DNA of 64,000 bases from a candidate division KSB1 bacterium (GCA_034506315.1 JAPDPT010000006.1:30011-94010); one strand, 5' to 3'; shown: positions 44,059-54,286, counted from the first letter of the stretch. Notes: a model not told the origin generated them from the letters alone. A program made the numbers and translations.

Positions 44059-47043
44059 ATGAGAGGGTTTGTTTGCCGATGGGTCCTGGTGTCCTTGGTA
44101 GGGGCTTTTTGTTTTTCACAAGTCGGCGAGGCGGGGGTCACGGGGAAAATCCGGGGCGTGGTACGCGATCAGCGGACGCAGGAGGTTTTGCCGGGCGCCA
44201 ACGTCATCATCGCTGCCCGATGGATCGGCAATGAGCTGGCTGAACTACCTTCGCCCCTCGGTGCGGCGACCGACGAGAATGGGGAATTCGTTATCCTCAA
44301 TGTGCCGCCCGGGACGTACAACGTAAGCGCCCGGATGATGGGCTATCGGCCCTCCACGATCGAGAAGGTGAGCGTGTTCGTGGATCGTACCACCACGCTG
44401 AGTTTCCAATTGGAGCCGACCGTGATCGAGATGAAGGAAGTGGTGGTGGAGGCCAGGCGCGATCTGATCCAGGTCGATGTGGCCGGCACCGAGAGCTACA
44501 TCACTGAAGAGCACTACGCCAAGACCCCCTTCGCCAATCGCATCGAAGATGTATTGAGTCTCCAGTCCGGCATCTCCGGGAACCTGATCGAAGGCGAGAT
44601 CAAGATCCGGGAGGGGGACACCCACGAGATCGGTTTCCTGATCGACGATGTCTTCATGGTGGACCGGAAGTTCAATCGGCCGGTTATCTCCATCAATCCG
44701 GGGATCGTGCAGGAGATCAAGATTATGCGCAACGGGTTCATGGCCGAATACGGCCAGGCCCGATCGGGGATGATCAACGTGGTCACCAAGGACCCGAGCG
44801 AGCAGTTTCACTTCAGCCTTGACTACCAGCTGGATCCTCCCCACCGTCCCCATTACGGGCGGAGTATCTTCGACCGAGCCAATCGCTGGGAGTATCGGCT
44901 GCTGGATGGCCCAAAGGCTTTCGAGGGTGACACCCTGGTGCTGCGGGAAGGGCGGCAGGGGATCATTAAGACCTGGATCGGCTGGAACAAGTTCTCTCAG
45001 AACCTGATGCGGGACGCCGACCCAAGCAACGACCTCACTCCCCAAGAGGCGTACGAGCTCTGGAAATGGACGCACAGACCTCGTAAGTACGGCCACTTGG
45101 CGGGGCACAATGTGGACTTCAGCCTGTCCGGGCCCGTCCCCGTTCTGCCGCGGACACATTTTCTCCTGGGCGGCAAGTACGAATTCCATCCGTTTTTTAT
45201 TCCCCATGCCCGAAAGGGTTACGACGAGCGGGTGGGGTCCCTGAAGCTCGTGAACCGCCCCCGGGAGGACATCAGGATTGTGCTTGACGGCCTCTATTCG
45301 GAGGTCCGTTCGGTAACCCAGGGAACCTCGACGAGCAAATGGAGCGCCGAGGATCTGGTCTCGTACGACGGAGGGGGCTATGAGATCTATTACCCCTACT
45401 ACAAGCCGGTCATCAACCGCTACACCAGCCTCTTCGGCCTCAAGTGGGTGCATACCCTGACGCCTCGCCTGTTCTACCAGCTGAACCTGGGATACTTCTT
45501 CGTGAAGTGGAACTTGGGACGTCCGGATTCAGCGCGCGCGGAGGACGGGCGCTATTTCCATGGCAGACTCTACTACGACCCCCAATCCGGGTGGATCCCC
45601 AAGGAGAAGGGGTTCGACGACCTCGCCAGTGGCTACCGGATGTACGGGGGCGCGCTTACCTGGGACCGGTCCTACAACCGGCGCTACCAGGTGGAAGGGA
45701 ACCTGACTTATCAGATCTCGGGTAGCCACGAGGTCAAGACGGGATTTCAGCTCTACTACGACATCCTACACGAGGACCGCGTACACTGGCACAATGAGGA
45801 TTCCACGCAGAAGTTCATCCGTTACTTCCACGTGAAGCCGATCACCTTCGCCTATTTCCTGCAGGACAAGATCGAGTTTCGGGGGATGGTCGCGCATGTG
45901 GGCCTACGTCTGGATTACTATTCCACAAACAGCGACGTGTGGGATGTGCATGCCGCCCTCTCCTACCCCAATAATCGCGCCATTTTCGAGGCCGTGCGCG
46001 ACGGGACCTACCCGAAAGTGCGTGCCAAACCTCTTGTCTATCTGAGCCCCCGGATCGGCATCGCTCATCCCCTCACCGAGAACAGCAAGATCTACTTCAA
46101 CTACGGACACTTCGTACAGGAGTGCCCAACTGAAGCGATGTACTCCTCCGTGCTCGACTACCAGATCCCGAGAATGCAGTGGCTCCCCAATAGCCAGCTG
46201 TCGTGGCAGAAGACCATTGCCTTCGAATTGGGTTACGACCACAACATCCGCGACTGGCTGCAGCTCCACGTGGGCGCTTTCTACAAGGACTACCACGACC
46301 AGGTGAGCGGCATGGTCTACGCCCACTCCGATCAGAGTCTGATTGTGGAGTGGGCCAGTCAACGAGAAAACCGTGAGATTCGTGGAATCGAGGTCGAGTT
46401 GCGGAAGGCCCTCGGGCGCTATGTCCAGGGGTGGATCAACTACAACTGGATCAAGAAAAGCGTGATCGATCTTTCGGTGCCCAATCTGAGCCAGATCCCC
46501 ATCATTACCGACGACCCCTCGGTGGGAATGCATGGCGAGCTACTGGGCGTGCCCAGGCCCAATATTCCGTACATTGCTCCTAACGCGCGCGGTGTGGTGA
46601 CGTTCACGCTTCCGTCGGACTGGGGGCCAAGTGTGCGAGGCTACCGTCTATTTGGGGGCACTTACTTGAGTTTCCTCCTCTACTATGAGGGCGGTGCCCA
46701 GGTGCGACACCCCAACAGCCAGTTCCGGGACGCCCATCCTAATGTCATCTTCAGGGAACTGGACCGTTATTGGGCTAACCTGCGCCTGGGGCGGTACTTC
46801 CGGGTGCTGGGTCTGGGCGGCGAATTGTACGTGGACGTGAGCAACATCCTGCACAGCAAGTACCGCTATCCCCCGGGAGGAAAGGCTGGAGAGGACTATT
46901 ACGATGACCTCTACTTCACGGGTCGGCTGGACAAGGTAGGCACCGACAAAGTTTCCGACCCGGCCATCCTGCGAACCGAATCGGACAACGTTTATTGGGC
47001 GAGGCTGAAAACGGTGGTTTTCGGCCTGAGGCTCAGCCGATAA
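44059..47043 (+). CDS. SusC-like TonB-dependent receptor
   Basis: 994 residues: signal peptide (about 1-25), a CarboxypepD_reg-like domain (about 28-125), a plug domain (about 140-240; IEDVLSLQSGISGN, EIKIMRNGFMAEYGQARSGMINVVTK) and a barrel with periodic aromatic residues. Expected substrate uptake across the outer membrane with TonB. ATG at 44059 is chosen for GGAGG at 44048-44052; the frame is open to 43795 but the extra part is basic random sequence. Probably heads an operon with the next three genes. Confidence 0.9.
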   Translation: MRGFVCRWVLVSLVGAFCFSQVGEAGVTGKIRGVVRDQRTQEVLPGANVIIAARWIGNELAELPSPLGAATDENGEFVILNVPPGTYNVSARMMGYRPSTIEKVSVFVDRTTTLSFQLEPTVIEMKEVVVEARRDLIQVDVAGTESYITEEHYAKTPFANRIEDVLSLQSGISGNLIEGEIKIREGDTHEIGFLIDDVFMVDRKFNRPVISINPGIVQEIKIMRNGFMAEYGQARSGMINVVTKDPSEQFHFSLDYQLDPPHRPHYGRSIFDRANRWEYRLLDGPKAFEGDTLVLREGRQGIIKTWIGWNKFSQNLMRDADPSNDLTPQEAYELWKWTHRPRKYGHLAGHNVDFSLSGPVPVLPRTHFLLGGKYEFHPFFIPHARKGYDERVGSLKLVNRPREDIRIVLDGLYSEVRSVTQGTSTSKWSAEDLVSYDGGGYEIYYPYYKPVINRYTSLFGLKWVHTLTPRLFYQLNLGYFFVKWNLGRPDSARAEDGRYFHGRLYYDPQSGWIPKEKGFDDLASGYRMYGGALTWDRSYNRRYQVEGNLTYQISGSHEVKTGFQLYYDILHEDRVHWHNEDSTQKFIRYFHVKPITFAYFLQDKIEFRGMVAHVGLRLDYYSTNSDVWDVHAALSYPNNRAIFEAVRDGTYPKVRAKPLVYLSPRIGIAHPLTENSKIYFNYGHFVQECPTEAMYSSVLDYQIPRMQWLPNSQLSWQKTIAFELGYDHNIRDWLQLHVGAFYKDYHDQVSGMVYAHSDQSLIVEWASQRENREIRGIEVELRKALGRYVQGWINYNWIKKSVIDLSVPNLSQIPIITDDPSVGMHGELLGVPRPNIPYIAPNARGVVTFTLPSDWGPSVRGYRLFGGTYLSFLLYYEGGAQVRHPNSQFRDAHPNVIFRELDRYWANLRLGRYFRVLGLGGELYVDVSNILHSKYRYPPGGKAGEDYYDDLYFTGRLDKVGTDKVSDPAILRTESDNVYWARLKTVVFGLRLSR

Positions 47044-47058
47044 GAACGGAGGGCGAGT

Positions 47059-49107
47059 ATGGCCAGAAGATCGACCCGGGCGCTTGGGGGAGCTGTCGTC
47101 GGGTGCCTGTGCTTTGGGATCTGGTTTTGCGCGCTGGGCCAGCAGGCACACAAAAGCCACGAGATCGGACGCCTGTGGGAGACCTTGACTCCCGTGTGGT
47201 CCTTTCCGGAATACAACCCCGTATCGGATCAGATGTGCTATCCGGGAGGCGATTTCTTTTTCCAGATGCGGAAGAATCTCGAACGGCGCGGGATCTGGAT
47301 CGGGGTGAAGGATTGGACGAACAAGGACGGCCAGTTCAAGCCGTTCTACGTGAGCGAAGGGGGATACATGAATCACGAAGCTCCTGGAATCCTCTTTCCC
47401 ATCCGGAGCCGGAAATATGTGCGCAATCGCCTTCCCATCGTCATGGTCAATGGTGTGCAGGAAACGCGTCTCCTCGATTCGCGAGCGGGGTCTACCCGCA
47501 GGACGACCCTCGAAGCCGATGAGCAGATCGAAGTCACCTGGACAACGGACGTGGGGATCCAGGTGACGCTGAACTCTTATGCCTTTGCCAATCGCCTCCA
47601 CGATAGCTATATCATTCTCGACTTCACCTTCAAGAACACCGGTAATGCGGATCAGAACACCAATACGATCGAGCTCCCCAATCAGAACCTGCATGGCGTG
47701 TATTTCGGGTTCTGGTTCAAGTTCATCCCAAGCGGCGATATGGGCCACCAGCAGGTGCGGGAGTTTGACGACTGGGTTCATTACGTCGGGAACCAGCCGG
47801 GCGATACGTTGCGGGGCCTGTGGTACTGCTACGATGGGGACTCGCAGCGAGACCCAAGAGATGACATCGGTGACCCCGATCTGACGACGGGGGAGTTCCT
47901 GGCCGTTCCCTACTTGGGTGTCGGGGTGCTTCACGCGGATCGCGCCGCCGACGACGTCTCCGACGACCGCGCCCAGCCGATCACCGTGGCGTATCGGACC
48001 CCGCGGACGATCCGCTCCCACCTCAAAGGGGATGACGAGTTCACCCTGTACACTGAACTCAGCTCGGGGGAGCAGAGTCGGGGCACGGACACGGGCGAGT
48101 GGGCTCACCCCTGGATGGAGCCGATCCAGGAACCGGTGGTGCTCCTGGCCTTTGGCCCGTACGAGATCCCCTTCGGGCAGGATGTCCGGATTGTGCTTTA
48201 CGAAGTCGCCGGCGCTCTGGACCAGCAGCTGGCCGTGCAGTTCGGGCAGGACTGGAAGGCGGGGAGACTCCAATGGCGGGGGCTCACCGGCGACCAGGCG
48301 AAGAACGCTCTGGTGGCCACCGGTCTGGATTCGCTTCTGCAGTTCGCCTCGAGAGCTCAGCGCACCTGGCAGCTGGGACTGGCCTCCGTTCCCGACGGGC
48401 CGCCGGCGCCCAACCTCAACATCGATGCGGGCCCCGGAAAGGTGACCTTGCGGTGGGATCCGGTGCACGCTGAACCTGATCCGGATACGGGGGAGCTGGA
48501 CTTCGCCGGCTACATCGTTTACCGCACCGAGGACCGCTACACGATGCCGTATCGACCGATCTGGCGCTGCGGCGGGGACACGGGCATCCCCGATACCACG
48601 ACCACCTTTGTGGATCGGAACGTGACCCGCGGCCGGAACTATTACTACTACGTCGTGGCTTACGACCGGTACGGTAATGCCTCCAGCCACTACTACAACC
48701 GGAACTATCAGTACGCGGCGGTCCCCCTCGATGCCCCTCATAAGAATCTCGACTCCATCTACGTGGTGCCGAATCCTTTCCACGCTCAGGGCCTGGCCTA
48801 TGGGGGGACAATCCAGGAGGATTACACGGAGATCCCGCGCAAGGAAGACCAGATCATGTTCGTCGGGTTGCCAGCGAGGGCGGTGATCCGGATCTTCACG
48901 GTACACGGCGACCTGGTGGCCGTCTTGCGCCACCCGAATCCGGACGACCCCCGGTCCGTGCCGGGGTCCGCGGACGAGGCCTGGTTCCAGATTAGCTCCA
49001 GCTGGCAAACGATCAAGAGCGGGGTCTATTTCTACCACGTTGAGGGATGGGATGAAGAGGGTAAGCCCCTCGGCACGGCGACGGGGAAGTTCGTGGTAAT
49101 TCGCTGA
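47059..49107 (+). CDS. Secreted FN3-domain protein with C-terminal sorting domain
   Basis: 682 residues: signal peptide (about 1-28), a large N-terminal domain of unknown family (about 30-440; aromatic-rich, with GGDFFFQMRKNLERRG), a fibronectin-III-like domain (about 455-560) with Asp-rich loops, and a T9SS/FlgD-like C-terminal domain (about 575-682; VVPNPFHAQG, SGVYFYHVEG, final GKFVVIR). It starts 15 bases after the receptor and could be its surface partner (SusD-like role is not supported by sequence). Confidence 0.82.
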   Translation: MARRSTRALGGAVVGCLCFGIWFCALGQQAHKSHEIGRLWETLTPVWSFPEYNPVSDQMCYPGGDFFFQMRKNLERRGIWIGVKDWTNKDGQFKPFYVSEGGYMNHEAPGILFPIRSRKYVRNRLPIVMVNGVQETRLLDSRAGSTRRTTLEADEQIEVTWTTDVGIQVTLNSYAFANRLHDSYIILDFTFKNTGNADQNTNTIELPNQNLHGVYFGFWFKFIPSGDMGHQQVREFDDWVHYVGNQPGDTLRGLWYCYDGDSQRDPRDDIGDPDLTTGEFLAVPYLGVGVLHADRAADDVSDDRAQPITVAYRTPRTIRSHLKGDDEFTLYTELSSGEQSRGTDTGEWAHPWMEPIQEPVVLLAFGPYEIPFGQDVRIVLYEVAGALDQQLAVQFGQDWKAGRLQWRGLTGDQAKNALVATGLDSLLQFASRAQRTWQLGLASVPDGPPAPNLNIDAGPGKVTLRWDPVHAEPDPDTGELDFAGYIVYRTEDRYTMPYRPIWRCGGDTGIPDTTTTFVDRNVTRGRNYYYYVVAYDRYGNASSHYYNRNYQYAAVPLDAPHKNLDSIYVVPNPFHAQGLAYGGTIQEDYTEIPRKEDQIMFVGLPARAVIRIFTVHGDLVAVLRHPNPDDPRSVPGSADEAWFQISSSWQTIKSGVYFYHVEGWDEEGKPLGTATGKFVVIR

Positions 49108-49141
49108 TGAGGCCGTGGGTGCAGAAGGAGGAGAGCTTAGA

Positions 49142-50182
49142 ATGCGGCGCTCGATCGTTGCGTTTTCGATCGCGATCCTCGCGGGATCGATCCTTGCTTC
49201 CCCTGCCCTGGCGTGGAAGAAGAAGGTAGCCCAGTCCGGAATGACCTACCTCGCCGTAACCTTGGGGGCACGGGAGTCCGCGATGGGGGACGCCTCGGTG
49301 GCGGCCACCACCGGGGTGCAAGGGGTATTCTTCAATCCCGCTGTCCTCGCCGATTTGCGGTCCTTCGGGGTGGCCCTGAATCAGGTGAATTGGCTGGTGG
49401 ACACCCGGATCTACGGTGCCGCCGCAGCCTATAGTCTGGGTCGCTGGGGGACCATCGCCCTGGACCTCGTCTACATGGACTATGGGGAGATAATGGGTAC
49501 GGAGGTCGTGGACCGGTCGGTGGACATCCGCGGCTATCGCCTCACGGGCCCCCTCACGGTGGAGGATTATGCCGTCGGGCTAAGCTGGGCATATCGAGTG
49601 AGCGACCGCTACGCTTTCGGCATTCGCTACAAACGCGTCCATGAGGATCTGGGCGAGGCAGCCTATGCGGTGCGCGAGTACACAGACCCGCAGACGGGCA
49701 GCCTGGTCCGCGAGCGGGCCGTCAAGGACTGGGCGATCAGCGCTTGGGGATTTGATTTCGGGAGCTACTACTCCACGGGCTTCAAGAGCCTCACCGTAGC
49801 CATGGCAATGCAGAACCTGTCTCCGGACATGCGGTACTGGTACGAGGAGTTTTCCCTTCCGCTACTGTTCCGCATTGGGCTGGCGGCCGATCTGATGGAT
49901 TTCCTCCCGGGCAGCCCAGAGGGGGTGAGCCTTAATGTGGCTGTCGACGGGATACACCCCACGGACTACACGGAGCGCGTACACGTGGGCGCAGAACTGG
50001 TTTTTCTCCACCGTTACGCTCTCCGCGCCGGCTACAAGTTCAATCACGATGTGGAGACCTTTAGCCTCGGTGTGGGGTTCGGCTTCTTTGTGGCGGGGGT
50101 GGCGGCTCGTCTCGACTACGCGTACACGGCAGCCAACTACTTCAAGGACGTGAGCCGCCTCTCCGTGGAGTTCGTGTTCTGA
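49142..50182 (+). CDS. PorV/PorQ-family outer-membrane protein
   Basis: 346 residues: signal peptide (about 1-24) and a FadL-like 14-strand barrel. MTYLAVTLGARESAMGDASVA followed by GVFFNPAVLA is the hallmark N-terminus of the PorV/PorQ family, and it ends in VEFVF. In T9SS, PorV is the attachment-complex protein that shuttles cargo from the SprA translocon; PorQ relatives also occur. Located between two proteins with T9SS-type C-terminal domains, it supports a functional type IX system in this organism. ATG at 49142 follows AAGGAGGAG. Confidence 0.85.
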   Translation: MRRSIVAFSIAILAGSILASPALAWKKKVAQSGMTYLAVTLGARESAMGDASVAATTGVQGVFFNPAVLADLRSFGVALNQVNWLVDTRIYGAAAAYSLGRWGTIALDLVYMDYGEIMGTEVVDRSVDIRGYRLTGPLTVEDYAVGLSWAYRVSDRYAFGIRYKRVHEDLGEAAYAVREYTDPQTGSLVRERAVKDWAISAWGFDFGSYYSTGFKSLTVAMAMQNLSPDMRYWYEEFSLPLLFRIGLAADLMDFLPGSPEGVSLNVAVDGIHPTDYTERVHVGAELVFLHRYALRAGYKFNHDVETFSLGVGFGFFVAGVAARLDYAYTAANYFKDVSRLSVEFVF

Positions 50183-50226
50183 CCGTGGAGGGAGAGGTGA
50201 GTCGATACGAACAGGAGGGAAGAGCG

Positions 50227-51357
50227 ATGCGAAAGAACAAATGGTTTGTCCTGCTGGGAGCCCTGCTGGTGGGGGTCTGGACCGCCTCCTCCTTGGCTCA
50301 GGAACTTCCCATCCTCTGGGAGGACCACTTCGAGGACGACGATCCCCCGGCATTCAAGAACGTGGGCTGGCTTTACTACGGGGAGTCGGACGGATTGGTC
50401 GGGCAAATCATCGAGCAGCGGTCCATCGAAGGAAATGGGGTGCTCTACATCAAGAGCGGCAACTACCAGATCGTCGGGGTGGGGTTGGTGGAGACGAACG
50501 GCGTGCCGGAGGTTGACCCCAACGACCTCAACAAGACGCATCGGCTCCTCGTAGCTAACAACTACAGCAGCCCGAACCAGGTGACCACCTTCCGAGTGAA
50601 CTTCAGGAAGATCACGAGCTCCGTCTTCGTGGCGGCGGCGCGCATGGTGCAAACCGACACCTCGGAAAAGGTGCCCGACGCAGATCCTACCCAGAGCCCG
50701 GCCTACGTGGTGTTCGTTAGCCCCCTACAGAAGGCAGTGGCGCTGGCCAAGTACGAAGGACCGATGGCCGCCCTGCAGCCGGAAAGCTGGACCTACTTCG
50801 GACAGGCCCAGTTCAACTTCGAGCTCGGCGTCTTCTACTGGTTCAAGTTCCTCCTGAAAGACGCCGACTTCAAGGTGAAGATCTGGGAGGGCGAGCTGAC
50901 GGATGAGCCGGAGAACTGGCTCATCGAGGCCCAGGATCCTGCGCCGCGCGTATCCGGCACCTTCAACATGTTCGCCCTGTTCGGCCAGCCACCTGGTGGC
51001 GACGAGATCCTGCTGGACGACATCGTGGTCCGCTCCGCGGTGCCGACGGGAGTGGAAACGGAGCGCCCGGGCGTGCCTGCGGAGTTCGCCCTCGAGCAGA
51101 ACTATCCGAATCCGTTCAACCCGCGCACGGCGATCGTCTTCGCATTGCCGAAAGAAGACCATGTGCGCCTCACGGTGCACGACGCCACGGGCCGCCTCGT
51201 TCGCGCCCTGGTGGACCAGTCTCTGCCGGCTGGCCAGCACCGCGTGTGGTTTGACGGCCACGACGCGAACGGCAAGCCAGTGGCCAGCGGCGTCTACCTA
51301 TACACCCTGGAGGCAGGTGGGATCAAGCTCCAGCGCAAGATGACGCTGGTCAGATAG
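50227..51357 (+). CDS. Secreted protein with T9SS type A-like sorting domain
   Basis: 376 residues: signal peptide (about 1-24), a concanavalin/LamG-like beta domain (about 28-275; HFEDDDPPAF near the start, Asp-rich), and a C-terminal sorting domain (about 290-376) with FALEQNYPNPFNPRTAI, the textbook T9SS-type A motif, VHDATGRLV and GVYLYTLEAG, ending KMTLVR. Likely cargo of the neighbouring PorV-like protein. Ends at a very strong terminator. GGAGGG sits seven bases before the ATG. Confidence 0.85.
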   Translation: MRKNKWFVLLGALLVGVWTASSLAQELPILWEDHFEDDDPPAFKNVGWLYYGESDGLVGQIIEQRSIEGNGVLYIKSGNYQIVGVGLVETNGVPEVDPNDLNKTHRLLVANNYSSPNQVTTFRVNFRKITSSVFVAAARMVQTDTSEKVPDADPTQSPAYVVFVSPLQKAVALAKYEGPMAALQPESWTYFGQAQFNFELGVFYWFKFLLKDADFKVKIWEGELTDEPENWLIEAQDPAPRVSGTFNMFALFGQPPGGDEILLDDIVVRSAVPTGVETERPGVPAEFALEQNYPNPFNPRTAIVFALPKEDHVRLTVHDATGRLVRALVDQSLPAGQHRVWFDGHDANGKPVASGVYLYTLEAGGIKLQRKMTLVR

Positions 51358-51379
51358 GCTGTGCTTCCCATGGGGTTCT

Positions 51380-51417
51380 GGTGGGGCCACCTCGGAGAGG
51401 TGGCCCCACCTATTTTT
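51380..51417 (+). terminator. Intrinsic terminator of the secretome operon
   Basis: A perfect 14-bp GC-rich stem (51380-51393 with 51397-51410), 3-base loop and then TATTTTT. Confidence 0.96.
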
Positions 51418-51447
51418 GAGGGACGGTGGGCGGGTGGAGGAATCCGC

Positions 51448-51476
51448 TTGTTTCAACACGGGCAAGCGGTTACATT
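51448..51476 (+). promoter_or_regulatory. Promoter of the lipid A operon (TTGTTT-N17-TACATT)
   Basis: TTGTTT at 51448-51453, a 17-base spacer and TACATT at 51471-51476, between the secretome terminator and the ATG at 51557. Confidence 0.65.
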
Positions 51477-51556
51477 TCCCGAAGCCTGGACTGGCGCTGC
51501 GGCTGTTGGGTGAGGCCTGCCGGAGGGTGCGCCAGCGGGTGCGATGGGAGAAACGG

Positions 51557-52570
51557 ATGAGCGCGAAGAAAATCCGTGTGGGCGTAATCGGGGTCGGTAG
51601 ACTGGGCCGCTACCACCTCCAGAACTACATGAGGATTCCGGAGGCAGAGCTCGTCGGCGCCTACGATGCCGATCCGCACCGGTTGGAGGAACCCGCTGAG
51701 CTTTGGGGAGTCAGGCCCTACGCCGCCCTCCCCGAGCTCTTAGCCGATGTGGAGGCTGTGTCCATTGCGGTGCCGACCTCCTCGCACTTAGAGGTGGGGC
51801 TGGCTGCTCTGGAGGCGGGTGTGCACGTCCTCATGGAGAAGCCCCTGGCGGCCAATCTTCAAGAGGCAGCTACCTTGCGGCAGGCGGCCGATCGGGCGGG
51901 TTGCGTCCTGCACGTTGGCCATGTGGAACGTTTCAACCCGGCCATTGTGGCCCTGAGCAACACCGAGCTGAATCCGCGCTTCATCGAGTCGCACCGCCTC
52001 GCCCCCTTCGACCCGCGGGGCACCGACGTGCCGGTTATCCTGGACCTCATGATCCACGACATCGATCTGGTGCTCAGCCTGGTGCAGGCCCCGGTGCGGA
52101 GGATCGACGCGCGTGGGGTGGCGGTGGTCTCGGAGGACGTCGACATCGCCAATGCGCGCCTCGAGTTCGGCAACGGGTGCGTGGCGAATCTGACCGCAAG
52201 TCGTATCTCCCAGCGCAAGATGCGGAAGCTCCGCCTGTTCCAGCGCGACGCCTACGTGTCCATCGATCTTCTCCTTGGCCTCACGGAGGTGTTCCGTCTG
52301 GAGGAAGGCGAGGCCCCGCCACCCGGTAAGGACGCTCGGATGGTCCTTGGACAGATTGACAAGGGGCACAGGCGGCGGGCGATCTCGTACGAAAGATTGG
52401 CGGCTCCGGAACTCAATGCCCTGGAGATGGAGCTGCGGGAGTTTTTGAAGGCGGTTCGGGGAGAACCGAATCGGGGGGTCACGGCAGAGGAGGCCACTCG
52501 GGCCCTCGAGGTGGCCCTGGCGGTGGAAGAAAACGTGCGCCAGCACCAAATCGAAGAAGGGATGGCGTAA
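51557..52570 (+). CDS. Gfo/Idh/MocA-family NAD(P)-dependent oxidoreductase
   Basis: 337 residues. Rossmann motif VGVIGVGRLGRYH at the start; AVPTSSHLEVGLAALEAG and LMEKPLA (the EKP motif with catalytic lysine) near residue 95; C-terminal alpha/beta domain with VHDIDL-like DLMIHDIDLVLSL. In front of lpxB it may supply an amino-sugar precursor for lipid A (GnnA-type dehydrogenation of UDP-GlcNAc is one possibility) but that is context inference only. ATG at 51557 follows GGGAG. Confidence 0.9.
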   Translation: MSAKKIRVGVIGVGRLGRYHLQNYMRIPEAELVGAYDADPHRLEEPAELWGVRPYAALPELLADVEAVSIAVPTSSHLEVGLAALEAGVHVLMEKPLAANLQEAATLRQAADRAGCVLHVGHVERFNPAIVALSNTELNPRFIESHRLAPFDPRGTDVPVILDLMIHDIDLVLSLVQAPVRRIDARGVAVVSEDVDIANARLEFGNGCVANLTASRISQRKMRKLRLFQRDAYVSIDLLLGLTEVFRLEEGEAPPPGKDARMVLGQIDKGHRRRAISYERLAAPELNALEMELREFLKAVRGEPNRGVTAEEATRALEVALAVEENVRQHQIEEGMA

Positions 52571-52574
52571 GGCT

Positions 52575-53150
52575 ATGGACATCCGCGAGAAGCTTTTCAA
52601 CTTTCGCAGCTACACGCCCATCCCTCTGTTTGTGGCCCTGGTGTGGCTTGCAGAGCCCAAGGTCTGGTCCATGGCGATCGGGATGGCGTGTTGTGTGTTG
52701 GGCGAGGTCGTGCGGGTCTGGGCTGTGCGTCACGCGGGAGGGGCTACCCGCACCACGCGGGGCGTCGGCGGCGATGTGCTCGTCACTACCGGACCCTACG
52801 CCTACGTGCGGAATCCGCTCTACCTCGGCAATTTTCTGAACCTCATGGGGTTGTCTGTGGCCGCCTGGGCATGGATGCCCTGGATGGTCCTGCTTGCCCT
52901 CCTTCTCTTCGCCGCGCAATACGGCCTGATCATCTCCTTGGAGCAGGAATACCTGGGGACCCGCTTCGGCGAACGCTATGCCCTGTACCGTAGCCACGTG
53001 CCTGCCGTGATCCCGAGGCTGAGCGCGTGGGCAAGCGGCTCTCCTGCGGCGGTGGACCCTCTGTCCCGGGCGCTTCGCACCGAGCGCTCGACCTTCGGTA
53101 CCCTCGCCCTGATGTTCCTCCTCCTGGTGCTTCGGTGGAAGGTCTGTTGA
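52575..53150 (+). CDS. Isoprenylcysteine carboxyl methyltransferase-like membrane protein
   Basis: 191 residues with about four or five membrane helices. TTGPYAYVRNPLYLGNFL and LEQEYLGTRFGERYALYRSHVP are the conserved blocks of the ICMT/PEMT superfamily that bind S-adenosylmethionine. Bacterial members methylate lipids or other hydrophobic substrates; substrate unknown. It sits between the oxidoreductase (4-base gap) and lpxB, whose start shares the final A of its stop codon, so it could modify a lipid A or isoprenoid precursor (inference). Confidence 0.85.
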   Translation: MDIREKLFNFRSYTPIPLFVALVWLAEPKVWSMAIGMACCVLGEVVRVWAVRHAGGATRTTRGVGGDVLVTTGPYAYVRNPLYLGNFLNLMGLSVAAWAWMPWMVLLALLLFAAQYGLIISLEQEYLGTRFGERYALYRSHVPAVIPRLSAWASGSPAAVDPLSRALRTERSTFGTLALMFLLLVLRWKVC

Positions 53151-54286
53151 TGGCGAAACGCATCCTCATCGTAGCCGGGGAGGCTTCGGGCGATCTTCAC
53201 GGCAGCCGTTTGGTGAAAGAGCTCAAGGGGCTGCGCCCGGACCTGGAGTTTTTCGGGATCGGCGGCGATCGGATGCGAGGCGAGGGGGTGGAGCTTCTGG
53301 TGCACGCGGACCGGCTGGCGTTCCTCGGCGTGGCGGAGGTGATCCGCCACCTCCCCTTCGTGTTGCGCGTCCTGCGCCTTCTCACCCGTGCCCTGGAGCA
53401 GCGTCGACCTGACCTGGCGATCTTGATCGACTATCCCGGCTTCAACCTCCGTTTCGCGGCGAGAGCAAAGGCCAGGGGCGTCCCGGTCTTCTACTACATT
53501 GCGCCGCAGGTTTGGGCGTGGGGCAAAGGACGGACGGCTAAGCTTGCGCGCCGTGTGGATCGGATGGCCGTGATCCTGCCCTTTGAGGAGAGGATCTTCC
53601 GAGAGGCGGGGATCGACGCCTATTTCGTGGGCCACCCCATCGTGGAGGCGGTGGGAGATGAAACGCCCCGGGATTCCTTCCGCAAGTCCCTCGGAGTGGA
53701 CGAGCACGGGATCCTTCTCGGCCTTTTCCCCGGAAGCCGCAGGCAGGAGATCGAACGCCACCTTCCCGAAATGTGCCGCTTGGTCGCCCTTTGGCAGGCC
53801 GACGAGCCAGGGCTCGTAGGTGCGGTGTCCAAGGCCGCCTCGGTCCCCGAGGACGTGTACCGCAGAGCCCTTGGGAAAGCGCGAGAGGTTCGCATCGCTC
53901 TCACGGACCGCCACTATGCTCTGATGCACCACGCGGACGTGCTGGTGGTTGCCTCCGGCACGGCCACCCTGGAGGCCGCCTGTTTCGGAACGCCCTATGT
54001 CATCGTGTATCGCGTCTCACCGCTCACGTATTTCCTGGGCCGACGCCTGGTCACCGTCCCCTATCTCGGTCTGGTAAACGTGGTCGCGGGACGACGGGTG
54101 GTCCCCGAATTTCTGCAGAATGACTTCCGCGCCGAAAAGCTGCGAAAGGCACTTCAAACGCTCTTGAGCGACTTGGAGCTTCGGCGCCAGATGCAAGCCA
54201 ATCTGGAAGAAGTGCGACGCCGACTGGGTCCCCCAGGCGCCGCCCGCCGCACCGCGGAGCTCGTACTGGAGCTGCTGGACAAGTGA
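53150..54286 (+). CDS. lpxB: Lipid A disaccharide synthase
   Basis: 378 residues, standard length. GT19 glycosyltransferase joining UDP-diacylglucosamine and lipid X into the lipid A disaccharide, at the inner face of the inner membrane. AGEASGDLHG, IDYPGFNLR, YYIAPQVWAWG and GSRRQEIE are conserved blocks, and VVASGTATLEAAC lines the nucleotide site. ATG at 53150 overlaps the stop of the methyltransferase (TGATG). Confidence 0.97.
   Translation: MAKRILIVAGEASGDLHGSRLVKELKGLRPDLEFFGIGGDRMRGEGVELLVHADRLAFLGVAEVIRHLPFVLRVLRLLTRALEQRRPDLAILIDYPGFNLRFAARAKARGVPVFYYIAPQVWAWGKGRTAKLARRVDRMAVILPFEERIFREAGIDAYFVGHPIVEAVGDETPRDSFRKSLGVDEHGILLGLFPGSRRQEIERHLPEMCRLVALWQADEPGLVGAVSKAASVPEDVYRRALGKAREVRIALTDRHYALMHHADVLVVASGTATLEAACFGTPYVIVYRVSPLTYFLGRRLVTVPYLGLVNVVAGRRVVPEFLQNDFRAEKLRKALQTLLSDLELRRQMQANLEEVRRRLGPPGAARRTAELVLELLDK

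Noticed and set aside
46648..49038. 796-codon reverse open frame opposite the FN3 secreted protein
   Set aside because: Antisense to a gene with signal peptide, FN3 and sorting domains; low-complexity composition.
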